Shown piece after piece: positions 36,137-48,450 of a stretch of DNA of 64,000 bases. The stretch lies in NCBI GenBank assembly GCA_027405735.1, contig JAPEHQ010000006.1:558001-622000 (forward strand), read 5' to 3'. Each line of letters begins with the position of its first letter. Position 1 is the stretch's first letter. The position numbers and the translations under genes are program-made. The DNA is from Mucor racemosus. Taxonomy: Eukaryota > Mucoromycota > Mucoromycetes > Mucorales > Mucoraceae. Under the pieces are notes generated by a model. It had not been told where the DNA came from, did no database searches, and worked only from the letters and a program-made list of their open reading frames with translations.

Positions 36137-37333
36137 TTATTGGAAAAGAGATACACAGCTAAGACCATCTTTATCAAAGCTTTGTTCTGGTCTGCATGAA
36201 CATCTTTCCCATATTGATCTATCACTTGGACAATGATTATATAAAAATCTATAACGATATCCAACATCCTCCCAAAAATGAACTTGATTTCGATTTAAAA
36301 ACAATGCTGCAGCTAATGATTGTATTACTGGGTCTGCCCATCGTTCATAAAAAATACCTTCTTCCTTGTCAATAAACTCAAAAAATGCTTGGTATTCTGC
36401 ACTTTTAAAAAAGCTTGTCGCTGCAATCTGAAAATTGTTCCAAAAAAAGCATCGATTATATTCTCCATCTTCATATGTCATAAGAGACATTAAACTTTTA
36501 TCTGCCATATCAATCGTTGGATGCCATTCTGGATGTTGCTTTTTAAATTTGGTAACAGTTTTGAATAACGATGGGATTGTTTCTTGCTTTTCATATGTTG
36601 CCATTGAATAAGATATTTCTTTTTGATTATCAAGCATGTATTGAAAGGGATCAACATCAATTGGACACATGTATTCAGTTCCAAGTTCAAATCTCCAAAA
36701 ATAATCCAAATCATCAAAAATTGCATGGCTACAAATGACACGATTGTGAGATTCCAATCCAAGGAAATCCCCCTGATTTACTTACTTGTAAATGGTACCA
36801 GCCATTAATCTCGACTTGAAACGGAATTCTTTAGTGTTACCTTCAGTATCTTTTAAATTATTTCTGGCTAAAAATGCTCTGAACTGATCTGTCGTATTGC
36901 CATAACCATACTCGTATTGAGTGACCTTTTCAAATTGAACATCTCCTCGAGTGACAGAAGCAACCAATTCTTTATATTCGATGGATAAATCATCATCCGT
37001 AAAGATAATGTACGGATAGTTGTGATGTTTATTAAACACGTCTTCAATAGTTCGCATAGTTTGTCGCAAATCACTTAGGGATTCTTTATCACCATGAGCA
37101 AAGGTGATGTAAGCTGCATTTAGATGAGGATTGGGCTGAGACAATTGTAATGCTGGAGTATATTGCCATTTATTTCGATATTTGGGAATATTTGTAAAAT
37201 AAGGAATATTGGCAGGAATTGTCATGTATAGTGAAGTAAGAAACAATAGCACCATCAATGTAATGAGTAATATAAAGAAAATCAACATACATAATCGAAA
37301 CACTGCTTTTCTTTGATGATAACGATATAACAT
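36137..37333 (-). CDS. KTR/KRE2/MNT1-type alpha-1,2-mannosyltransferase (GT15)
   Basis: Two exons on minus (37333-36786, 36728-36137), 379 aa. Signal anchor at about 14-40 (FFILLITLMVLLFL), then the GT15 domain. It shows NAAYITFAHG, a TIEDVFNKHHNYPYIIF stretch, FWRFE..., and the conserved C-terminal part with FFWNNFQIA and EGIFYERWADPVIQSLA (Glu and Trp around 305-312). Enzymes of this family add alpha-1,2-mannose to N- and O-glycans in the Golgi. The start at 37333 is preferred because it puts the span close to the N-terminus. An upstream in-frame ATG (37534) would add 67 residues rich in Phe and is less likely. Confidence 0.88.
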
Positions 37334-37737
37334 TTTGTATATAGAAAATGTAGCAAAAAGAAAAAAATAAAAAACAAAAAAAGAGAATAAACAAGGAAAA
37401 AACCTGGGATAGAAACAAGCAAATGTAAAACCTAATATTTGTTTAGGGTACAAATGTTTTAATTGGGATCTTCTTCTTTTTTTCGTTTTGTTGCAAATCC
37501 ATGATTCCAATCTACCGCGGTAGCAATATATCATTGACGATTACCTCGAGAGTTATTCATGCCAAGAGAATTTCTTTTGACACTTTCAAAGTAAGAATGC
37601 ATCAGTGTAACAGAACACAAAGCTTGTTGGAATTAGGCTTCTTCCCTTCTTTTGTTGAGACTCAGTTGAGCACGAGATTGATCTAAGAGAGAAAGAGTAG
37701 CCAAGCTCAATTGAAAGCCTTTCGCATTATTATATTA
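37334..37737. other. promoter region of the KTR-type gene
   Basis: About 400 bp upstream of the mannosyltransferase on minus; A/T tracts near 37345-37390. No separate gene is supported. Ends at family 2 copy F. Confidence 0.35.
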
Positions 37738-38825
37738 CTGTACTCTATAGGCCCTTGATATCTCTCGAAAAACAGAATTATTAATATCGGAATGTAAGTG
37801 CACTGAACACACAGTGACCAAAATTGAGCACCTAAATTGAGGCATTAATTTTTTATATTCGCAAGATAGATTCAACTCTAGGCTACTCTGTATTTTTTGT
37901 TTCAGCAAAAAATATTGATTTTTCGTCGAGATAATTGAAATAATAGTTCGTATCACAGCTTAAACCATACACTAACGGGATTCCAAAATTGATTTGATTG
38001 ATGAAAAATGAACAAAAAATAGTTTAAAACACAAAATTGTACAGATGCTCATGAAGTGCAAAGTAAGTCAATCTAGCATATTAAATAGTTTTTGTACAGC
38101 TTTAAATTCTGCATCCACCTAAATAAAATTCATACAAATGTCTCACATTAAATTTTGCACAAAATTCAATTGAAATTTTGGAGATTTTTGAAGATATATA
38201 TCATTTTTTATAAGTGCATTTTAAATATAAATAACGGAAATGATGCGTCACAAAATTGTCTATCGATCGAGCTATTTTTGAGTCTTCTGACTGCATTTTT
38301 GGTAGAGAAAACAAAATTTTTGTCCAAAACTTTTTCCAATTCAGAATTTGGGATAAGGGTATACAAGGGAAAATTGGGAGGTAGAAGCGAAGATATCATT
38401 TTGTACATATTTTTAAGGATATCTCCACTAAAAATCAATATTTTGAAAAAAACTAAATTGGATCCAAGAGAGCTCAACGAGGTTGATGAAATGAATGTAA
38501 AAAAAATGCTGCTCAATTTAACGAATATTTTGAAATCTACTACAAAAAAAGTCAAAAAAATGAAAAAAAAAATAAAAGTGTTCAGAATTTTTTTAAACTT
38601 GAATATGCTATAGGATAGTTTAAAACAAGTAAATTTTATTATTAAAAAGTGGCAGTATGATTTGATTTTTTGTAGAGATATGAAGCCTCAAACTTTTTAA
38701 TTTTTAGCAGTGAAATACGTGTAAAAATCTGAAACACTAGCACTGAAAAATTAATACCACGTACAAAGAATAGGATATTTTCGGATACTCCTTTCTGAAT
38801 TAAAGTTGAACATCTCAGTAAATTG
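37738..38825 (+). repeat. family 2 repeat, copy F
   Basis: Starts at CTCTATAGGCCCTTGATATC, matching G near 53040 and E near 6985, and lacks the about 450-830 bp upstream part of E and G. It contains the CGTCGAGATAA hallmark and a segment open on plus (38155-38613, 152 codons) and on minus (38555-38208, 115 codons). Similarity to E stops at CATCTCAG (about 38825), where a different TIR element begins. Confidence 0.6.
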
Positions 38826-39463
38826 GAAGAGTTGCCCTGTTTAAATACTGCGCTAAATGTGCTTAGATGTTGATTTGATAGCTACTTAATTGATCAACTG
38901 CTGGGATAAAATGATATGGTGGTGTCATAATTGAAGTCCAAGCGTTTTTGATAAATGCTGGATAAGCTTAGTATACTAGAAAGTTTCTTATATCCTATAT
39001 TAAGACTTTGCACTTCAATACATGTCGTAGTCAATAGATTGTAAGATGTGTTGATACTGTAAAAGGTAATATAGTACTTGGTGGCATACAACAATTAGTG
39101 ATTTTCATGATATATAGAAAGTGCTACTTTGTATCTATTATTGATTATATTGGAACTGACAACTCAGCTATATTTTTGTGGAATAACGTTAGTTTATATG
39201 TTATAGTTAGGGATTAGGAATGGGCTTCGATTCGAGTTTGAATCGAGTTTTAACGGAAACGGCTATTCGATTCGAGTTGGAAAACGGTCCGTTTTTTTTG
39301 TAACTCAGATAAATAACGGGGTGGAAGCAAGTATCGGGTCGTCTTGAGCAGACCGTTATAATATCAGCTTTGACAAATTAATATACATATATGAAATCAT
39401 GCATCGATATTTATTTCATGAATTTAACAACTAAAAAAACTAATTAAGGCACATGATTTTACA

Positions 39464-42400
39464 TTACACCTTGGTAAATAATTCACTTTGCCAACAAGTT
39501 AGCAACACAATTTTTTCTCCAGTATCTGGATGCAGCTTGGCTCTTGTATTATTTATGACATATTTCGCTTGTGAGAATAGCCTTTCGGCAGGGACGCTTG
39601 TAGCAGGAATAGATAAATATTTTTTAGCAAATAATGATAGTGTTGGAAAAAGATTTTCATGCTGCTTCCAAAATTTTAGGGGCAAGGTCGCATATTTTTT
39701 TTCAAGTTCCATGTTGGTTATGGCAACTTCGTCTTCATCGTTAGTGTCATCGTCATCATCATCTATTGTGTTTTATATAAATGCTCCATTAGTAAATGTT
39801 ATCAAAATTACATAAATGACAGCTTTACCATTTTGCAATTTATATCTGCGCAATTTCAGCTTCGACTTGTACTCTTTTCTGTGGTCAATGTCAAGGTACC
39901 TTTTCAAATCAGCATTTGTTTCAACATAATGTTTGATTATGTCAACATTTCCTTCGTACAACTGAACCTTTTTATATCTTTCATCTTCTTGTGATCTAGA
40001 TGGTCGAGTTGAGCCAACTATATCTTCATCATCAGAAGTATTATAAGAAGAATCGGAAGAGTCAATACTATCAATGTCCATAATTGTTGATGTCGATGGG
40101 CCTGATGCAAAAAATGTTATATATCAGTAATGTAAATCAAAATACAGAACAGATATGAATTACCTGCTTCATTTCCATAGATCATTCTGTACATCACTGT
40201 TTTGCTACTACTACTACCATCTAGTTCTCTAGCATAATACTTTTCTAAAAATGAGGAAAATGATTCCTTGCAAACAGCTATTTGTTCATCAATTATATTT
40301 TTCTCCCATTTTTGATCTTTCCTAAAATAATAAAAATAATAAGCATCATCAGCTACAAGAAAGATAAAAGTAGTACCAGTATGAAAACTTCAGACTCGGG
40401 TCAACCAAGGTGGAATTTGCATAAACACTTGTTAAATCAGTCTTAGAATAGTACTTCGATAGCTTATCCTTGCAACACTGAATAGCGTCTGCCAAATGTG
40501 GGTTTTTTTCTTGAAATGCGTCCAATTGGTCAAATAAACGGTTAAATAAAACGATTGTTTTATTAATAGTTGTATATCTGGAGAAGTTAATTAGTACTGT
40601 ATGGTATACTATTTTTATAAAAGCTGTAATATTGCTACTTACTGCTGACTTGAGAGCCAAACTGTTATTTTTTCGAATTTTGTCAATACTTCGTTAACAA
40701 TAGTAATATACTGGATTTGCTCATCATTTAAACTACAGTTTTCACGTATATCGTCGTCTGAATTCACTGTCAGTCTATATGCTTCTCTTACTACCAAGAA
40801 CCGATCTATCATATGTTTTGTAGAGTGCCATCTCGTAGAACAGTCGACTATTATTGCTAAATCAGGCAGTTTTAATATCTTCTTATTTGATTCAAAGACA
40901 CATGTCAATTGGTTAGAAAGTTTGATTTTAGCGCAACCTTTACGAAGCCTATCAATGGGATTATTACCCTCGGCACCACTTTTGTTTATCTGGATGGTTT
41001 TAGATCCAATTAATTCAATAAATAATTTCATGTAATTAATCAAATACTTACATCTTCCATAACAGCTTCCATGTTTGCGCTATCATTTGGTGCTTTTGCT
41101 TTTAGCCCTTTTTCAATTAAATCGTGGCATACAATGTTGATTACGTGCGCAAAACAGGAAATCATGTTTTCCTTCTTTTTGAAATTGAAAGACTCATCAT
41201 CTTCTGCTACCTTTTCAATATATTCTCCCATTGATCCATTATTTGATGCATTATCGGTTGTTATGCAGAATAATTTGTTTTTGATGCCATAGTCATCCAA
41301 CACTGCAAGGACTAATTTTCCAAGATCTTTTCCTTTTTATGAATGTCAGTATCAAAACAAATCAACATTTATGAATTGTATAAATTGGTGCATACCCGAA
41401 TGAGAAGCATTTTTCATGTATTTAATAGCAATTGTTATTTGTTGCGGCTTCCAATTTTTGTCGATGTAATGTGCTGTTATTCCCATGAAGTACTTGTCTA
41501 CGTTGCATCATTAAATAAAGTCAGTAATGAAGAAAGTATATGTAGTACTTTTTACTCACTAGTATCACTCTTCCACAAATCAGTTGTAAAATTTAAGAAT
41601 TCTTGCTCTTGCAGAGTGGTTTTAATTATTTCCTTTTGATCCAAGTATTTTTGAATAAGCAAATCCTTCAATTTATTTTTCTTGGGAGGTATCAGTATTG
41701 GATCGTACGATTTTGAGCCATCATTTCCACTATTTCTGCTGCTGAATTGAATAAGCTTTTCCAAAGTAATGTTTTTTTCAGAAAAATTTATTGTCAATCT
41801 ATTAGCTATAATGAAATCAGTAAATAGTTTAAGAAAAGCTTCTCTTGTATGGGGCTCCTCATCGATTGTATCAATTTCGTCTTGTTCTTTTTGATATCTG
41901 TCCAGATGAGGCTTATTTTCTTGCGTGAGACAGCTTTGAACAAAATCATAGTTATAAATCTCTTTTTCTCTGTCTGTTTTATCTTCCCAATCAGTAATTT
42001 GTTCTTTCGAAAACGTCAATAATTTAAGAATTATATTATCTAACGTGCAATGTAACATGTTAATGAATGCGAATTTATGATTGATTGATAAAATAATACT
42101 CACGTCTGGATTCAGTAAGATTAAAATGTTTGTTTTCAAGATGTTTTCGAAAGCTTGTACTTGATCCTTTTGAACTAGAAAATTTTTCGAAGCATTCTCC
42201 TTTTCTTCTCTTTACAGTACAATGTATAAAATCATCAACTCTCATTCCATAACCATATATATTCCACCATTTCCAAGCCCGGTGCACTTTGTTGTCATAA
42301 TTTGCTGCCTCCCTCCTGTCACTTCCACACCATGGTATATCATGCTCCTTTCCTGTTACTTCTGACCTTATCGATATTCTGCTTGTCCTATTATGCCGCC

Positions 42401-42557
42401 TAATTTCTTCTAGCCCTTCAAAAGGTAAACTACCTCTAAATCTGTCAGTTAAAGATGCAGTAGTTGAAGAAGTTCCCATAGATGAATAGGAAGAAACACG
42501 TTGGATAAGGCTTGGAATTGAAAAAGGATCATGGCTATCATGAGGCTGTTCACTCAT
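39464..42557 (-). CDS. hAT transposase with BED zinc finger
   Basis: Nine exons on minus (42557-42104, 42039-41560, 41497-41396, 41332-41052, 40989-40643, 40577-40377, 40321-40164, 40101-39829, 39762-39464), 864 aa with no stop or frameshift. A BED-type finger lies at about 110-145 (C and C, then HLENKH). Catalytic-site blocks follow: FTTDLWKS (first Asp), CITTDNASNN (second Asp) and, in the C-terminal dimerisation domain, SIPATSVPAERLFSQA with the Glu. The RW motif appears as STRWHSTKHM, and a LTAHxID-like GITAHYIDKNW is present. An acidic Ser/Asp insert lies before the dimerisation domain. The C-terminus ends 16 codons after LTCW. The protein would cut and rejoin the element ends. Confidence 0.88.
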
Positions 42558-42823
42558 TTCTTTTATTTATAATAAAAATGTTTAGATGAACAAAAAATTA
42601 AGGAACTCAACCTCAAAGATAGAGTAGCTTATATATACAAAAAATTAGAAAACTTTTACTTTATTGTATGTAAACATTACGTCAAAAAATCACTCTCACT
42701 CATGGCATACAATTTATAAATGGTAATGAATTGCGCGGTAATAATGTTGTTACAGAAGCACGTTTTCATTCAAAATAACGAGTATATGTATAAAGTATAC
42801 ATGAAATAAAAGACAAGCAAGCA

Positions 42824-43122
42824 TGATCTATCAGAATCAGAAATTACCAAATTACCTATTTAGAACCTTTGTCAAACCATGATGTTTAATAGCGCAAATC
42901 AGACAATGCTACATTCCATGCTTCTATCATCACGCTACAATTAAAGTATAAAAGCATGGTTCAATTACAGTATATTCATACGATATTCATATGTTTATTC
43001 TAATTACATTACCATTCAAATTGAATACACTCATTCAATTAGTACATAAACTCTCTTTATAAGCTCATAATTAAACAGTATTTTTTTTTATTTTTTGCAT
43101 GATTTCATACGTTTATCTTTCA
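42824..43122 (+). repeat. about 300-bp repeat, copy inside hAT 5' region
   Basis: Similar in the same orientation to 43779-44067 outside the hAT. Begins TGATCTATCAGAAT and ends ATCTTTCA, so TG...CA ends suggest an LTR, but no target duplication is visible. It lies upstream of the transposase start. Confidence 0.45.
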
Positions 43123-43778
43123 AATTTCAATAAATCAGAGCATTTTTAAATCACCCTTCGTCAAATTATACGTTAATGTACGTATATTTGATTATTTCAC
43201 AATTTCACATATTTTTTGAAAGCCAAAACTCGAATCCCACTTTCGAGTTTAGGTGACACGAAAAAAAAAACTCGAATACCCCCATCCGAGTCTGCATAAA
43301 AAACGGCCCGTTATAACAGTCAAACTCGGTTGACCATAATACGATACGTTGGGTGTGAAATCCTATTAGGGATGCTGTCGAGCCCAGCTTATACTAGTAA
43401 ATTTGGCTGACAAAACCCGGCTCAACACCAATGCTAGTTATAGTATTATATTTAGCATAATTACATGATATAAGGCAAAAATAACATATATTTTTTATAT
43501 TCTCGATCAAAATACACCATATTATTTTATCCCAGCGGTTCATCAATCAAGTAGCTATCAAATCAACGTCCAAGCACATTTAGCGCAGCACTGAACAAGA
43601 CAACTCACAAGCTCTGCAAGAACAGTTAAGTTATGATTGATCCATTTCAATCCATTAGATTACTATCAAACAAATCTAATGGTTCAATAGTGCCTTAAAT
43701 TACATCTCAGGATCTCAATGTCAAATCAATATAAAAGGCCATACTTTTATATCTAAATAAACGATATCTTGTTTTTAT

Positions 43779-44067
43779 TGATCTATCAGAATTAGGAATT
43801 ACCGAATTACCAATTTAGAACATCTGTCAAACCATGATGTTCAACATGCAAGTCAAGCAAGGTCATATTCCGTGCGTCTATCATCATGCTACTATTGAAT
43901 CATAGAAGCATGATTCCAATATATCCACACAATATCCAAATGCTCATTCTAATTATATTATCACTCACATTTAATACACTTATTCAATTAGTATATAAAC
44001 TCCCTCTAGAAGCTCATAATAAAACGGTACTTTTTCATTTGATTAATTTTATACGATTTACCTTTCG
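43779..44067 (+). repeat. about 300-bp repeat, copy outside hAT
   Basis: Direct-repeat partner of 42824-43122. The copies share TTAGAAC..CTGTCAAACCATGATGTT and further blocks, with many substitutions. Class unknown; possible solo LTR. Confidence 0.45.
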
Positions 44068-44174
44068 ATAAATCATTTATTATACAATTCAAGAACTGAT
44101 TCATTACTCATTCTTTTTTAATTGTATTCTTTTTTAGGTATTATTTATCAGCCCTGAAAATATACAACAAACTT

Positions 44175-45891
44175 AATAATTATAGAGTAAGACTATATTA
44201 TCATCAAATAAATTACCACATAATATTAACATGTATAAAGATTTACAGCAATAAGCTTGAATCAAGTGGGTACAGTATCGTAAATTCTTGAAAAAGTTTT
44301 GAAGTATTATAAAATCTCTTATTTTTAAGACCAACAAGGCTTACAAGCGGAATAATAATTGAGAAAATTATTCTTCTCCAGATCATCAATTTTGACATTT
44401 TTTAAATTTTTTTTTCTGGCTTTGCAAATATAGAGTTAATTATACTACCAATTATAAAAACAAAAAATATAGACATATAGAGAATTCAGCGCTCTATTTG
44501 CTCAATAAAAAATAACAAATATTTTTATTGCAAAATATTACATGAAAATTCTTTAACCAAAAAACCGTTTTCGGGCCAAAAGTACAAAGTTTCAATACTT
44601 AACATTTAATATTAAGCTTTTATAAAATGTGTATTATCTATAGCTACAATTTTCTCTCATAATGTAATATATTTAAACGTTGATTTTGGTATCAAAATTT
44701 GATTTTTCTGTTTTTTGATCTAAATCATGAGTGTTAGTAAGGATAAAATGAGCCCCGAAAAATGTCCGTTACAAAGTCTGAATTTTCAGACCGTACATGT
44801 TTAAATATAAGAAAAGTTAAAAAAAACTGCCTTTTTATTTAAAACTTAAATATACCATCGTATAAGAGACGACTTAGCCGTCCAATCTTGCTATGCTCAA
44901 TTACGGCATCGTTCTGCGGGCCCGCTTTTGCAATTTTTTAATAAATGTATGATATGACAGACGGTTTTTCTAATAGAAAAATGAATGTTTCTATGATAAC
45001 AGCCAATAATACAGTATTGCCTATTTTGTTTAATTTATGGTTCATGCGCCGTAATGCTGCTTTTACATTGTTAGATGAAATGTGCAATTTAGCAGGGTTT
45101 TAATTGCGCTAAATAATGTAAAGCCTTGAAACTTCTTTTCTTCGTGTGTTGTTTCTCTCTTTTTGTTTTTATATTCCAAGATATATTCACCGTTTGATAA
45201 GGCATATCAGACTATCAAGCTGGTATTCTTTTATCTGAATACGCATTCTAACATAAGGGATTAATGTTTTTAATATAGGTAGCAATCTATACTAGAAACT
45301 GATATTTTCATTTAACCGCATTTTAAGGTCAAATATCATTATTTATTACTGTATTGTTGGACATATTTCTTGATTACCGGATCAAATCGAAGGCAATAAT
45401 GTTTATATCTACTCAAGGAAAAGCTAGAGCTGGCTACAAACTCACAAAATTCCCCAGAAAAGTGATAAAAGTTGAAATGATATAGAAACAAAAAAAAAAG
45501 AATAACCTAACGTCTTGTCTTCTAATAACCATGGTTTTTGATCGTAGCTATGCTTGAAAACAAATATTTTTACAGCTGACAATCGTAACCAAAATAGTAA
45601 GTTTAAAGAAGGTTAATTTGTTTAAATTTTATGAGCGATAAAGTAACATTTATAGCCTTAAATTTGGCTTGCATATAAATTTAAACCGTAAGTGTTATTT
45701 AATTTTATGTTCAAGCAAAAACCGTTGTTGCTGTAAACATTATAGCTATCCTATAAACATATATACAAGTGATGATAATCGTAAATATATTGACTGTTAA
45801 ATGTATTGCTCTACTACATCAACAACGTATTGAATTGTATCGTCTATAATCTATATTATTAATAAAAGCAAATGTAGTTTAAAAACCCATT
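44175..45891 (-). mobile_element. CACTA-like transposon, copy D, inverted and truncated
   Basis: Reverse complement of copy B 46471-48188 over 1,717 bp with hardly any visible difference. It lacks the first about 380 bp (terminal and subterminal part) and the gene-fragment end. With B it forms a long inverted repeat around a 579-bp spacer. Confidence 0.75.
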
Positions 45892-46087
45892 ATATCTAGG
45901 TTTGTTCTTCTCAAAATTAATTAACTAATTTGAAGATGATGAGGGCAAGCGGCTCTAAATACTCTCTTAGCTAGCTCTGAACTCTGGGATCAGATGCACT
46001 TTGACTTAATTTGGTTGATTTTTTAGTGGCATAGTAATACACGAATCAACAGCGATGCGATTTTCAATTGATAAAACTGTAAATCTT

Positions 46088-48450
46088 CTCTACGGCCAAC
46101 CTGTGCTGCACAAAATGATTTCGCTGTGCCTAGGTGGGCTGCACATTATAGCCTGAGCTGATGTGCCCACTGAATATGGCCAAAAAGATAGCATGATGCA
46201 CATGGGCACAACAAAAGAAACTGCACACAAGCACACCGCTAAGCCTGTATATACAGAATTATAGATTCTGTCCATGTACATCATGACATTAACCCCATGT
46301 GTGCATCATAGTAGAATTGCCTATAAGCATATCATTACCGTATCTCTATTTGTGCGTAATAATAAAATCTGACCATGAGCGTAAATGAGCTAATCTTGTA
46401 GGCACAAATTGGTTGTTTGTACATGAGAATCGTGCCTTTTTCAAAATTTCATTGCATTTTTTACTCGAATAATGGGTTTTTAAATTGCATTTGCTTTTAT
46501 TAATAATATAGATTATAGACGATACAATTCAATACGTTGTTGATGTAGTAGAGCAATACATTTAACAGTCAATATATTTACGATTATCATCACTTGTATA
46601 TATGTTTATAGGATAGCTATAATGTTTACAGCAACAACGGTTTTTGCTTGAACATAAAATTAAATAACACTTACGGTTTAAATTTATATGCAAGCCAAAT
46701 TTAAGGCTATAAATGTTACTTTATCGCTCATAAAATTTAAACAAATTAACCTTCTTTAAACTTACTATTTTGGTTACGATTGTCAGCTGTAAAAATATTT
46801 GTTTTCAAGCATAGCTACGATCAAAAACCATGGTTATTAGAAGACAAGACGTTAGGTTATTCTTTTTTTTTTTGTTTCTATATCATTTCAACTTTTATCA
46901 CTTTTCTGGGGAATTTTGTGAGTTTGTAGCCAGCTCTAGCTTTTCCTTGAGTAGATATAAACATTATTGCCTTCGATTTGATCCGGTAATCAAGAAATAT
47001 GTCCAACAATACAGTAATAAATAATGATATTTGACCTTAAAATGCGGTTAAATGAAAATATCAGTTTCTAGTATAGATTGCTACCTATATTAAAAACATT
47101 AATCCCTTATGTTAGAATGCGTATTCAGATAAAAGAATACCAGCTTGATAGTCTGATATGCCTTATCAAACGGTGAATATATCTTGGAATATAAAAACAA
47201 AAAGAGAGAAACAACACACGAAGAAAAGAAGTTTCAAGGCTTTACATTATTTAGCGCAATTAAAACCCTGCTAAATTGCACATTTCATCTAACAATGTAA
47301 AAGCAGCATTACGGCGCATGAACCATAAATTAAACAAAATAGGCAATACTGTATTATTGGCTGTTATCATAGAAACATTCATTTTTCTATTAGAAAAACC
47401 GTCTGTCATATCATACATTTATTAAAAAATTGCAAAAGCGGGCCCGCAGAACGATGCCGTAATTGAGCATAGCAAGATTGGACGGCTAAGTCGTCTCTTA
47501 TACGATGGTATATTTAAGTTTTAAATAAAAAGGCAGTTTTTTTTAACTTTTCTTATATTTAAACATGTACGGTCTGAAAATTCAGACTTTGTAACGGACA
47601 TTTTTCGGGGCTCATTTTATCCTTACTAACACTCATGATTTAGATCAAAAAACAGAAAAATCAAATTTTGATACCAAAATCAACGTTTAAATATATTACA
47701 TTATGAGAGAAAATTGTAGCTATAGATAATACACATTTTATAAAAGCTTAATATTAAATGTTAAGTATTGAAACTTTGTACTTTTGGCCCGAAAACGGTT
47801 TTTTGGTTAAAGAATTTTCATGTAATATTTTGCAATAAAAATATTTGTTATTTTTTATTGAGCAAATAGAGCGCTGAATTCTCTATATGTCTATATTTTT
47901 TGTTTTTATAATTGGTAGTATAATTAACTCTATATTTGCAAAGCCAGAAAAAAAAATTTAAAAAATGTCAAAATTGATGATCTGGAGAAGAATAATTTTC
48001 TCAATTATTATTCCGCTTGTAAGCCTTGTTGGTCTTAAAAATAAGAGATTTTATAATACTTCAAAACTTTTTCAAGAATTTACGATACTGTACCCACTTG
48101 ATTCAAGCTTATTGCTGTAAATCTTTATACATGTTAATATTATGTGGTAATTTATTTGATGATAATATAGTCTTACTCTATAATTATTGCGCTAGAGGTG
48201 ATTTAAATTGAGCTTTAGTCTTACCCCTCGAATATTATAAAAATAAACAACAAGGCCATCACTGAAACCTATTTATTGCCGTATTTTTACCCTCTTTCTC
48301 CCAAGCGAATTTATTCAATGCTTCACTAGAACCAACTTAAGTACTTACATATAGTTTCTTGGTATTTTCATTCAAATTCCATAAATTAAATTGACTGGTT
48401 CCATCTACCACAGTAATATCAAACGTATCATTAGCCCGCCTTATGATAAA
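46088..48450 (+). mobile_element. CACTA-like transposon, copy B
   Basis: The left end CTACGGCCAACCTGTGC matches A and C. It is collinear with them to about 48330. Beyond that it keeps an additional piece of the captured gene (to about 48450) that A and C lack, and then diverges. I found no right terminal repeat. It forms the right arm of the palindrome with D. Confidence 0.6.
48200..48450 (-). pseudogene. captured dynein intermediate chain-like WD40 fragment, copy B
   Basis: On minus: VVDGTSQFNLWNLNEN (a WD blade ending as in dynein intermediate chains), a stop (TAA), then ALNKFAWEKEGKN and a decayed GSSDGHVYVY block. It reaches further upstream in the gene than copies A and C, showing that the ancestral capture covered more exons. 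Confidence 0.5.

Larger units (their letters stand above)
39208..43436 (-). mobile_element. hAT DNA transposon, apparently intact
   Basis: 4,229 bp flanked by a perfect 8-bp duplication, GTTATAGT, at 39200-39207 and 43437-43444; 8 bp is the hAT hallmark. The ends are imperfect inverted repeats (TAGGGATTAGGAATGGGC left; TAGCATTGGTGTTGAGCC reading inward from the right). It encodes one transposase on minus. Both subterminal regions are rich in TTCGAG/CTCGAA words. It inserted into the small TIR element at 38826-43605. Confidence 0.85.
38826..43605. mobile_element. small TIR element (MITE-like), split by hAT insertion
   Basis: The left end (about 38829-38925) and right end (about 43510-43605) are inverted repeats of about 100 bp. 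Both contain GCGCTAAATGTGCTT and, further in, TTGATTTGATAGCTACTT. Without the hAT insert the element would be about 540 bp with no coding capacity. Its superfamily is unknown and the target duplication is unclear. Confidence 0.55.

Noticed and set aside
36782..37534. Longer N-terminus for the KTR-type enzyme from 37534
   Set aside because: Adds a Phe-rich stretch before the membrane anchor; the start at 37333 gives the normal type II layout.
44175..48188. Palindrome as purely an assembly artefact
   Set aside because: Not excluded, but the two arms have different boundaries relative to the element and different flanks, which favours a real inverted insertion; long reads would decide.
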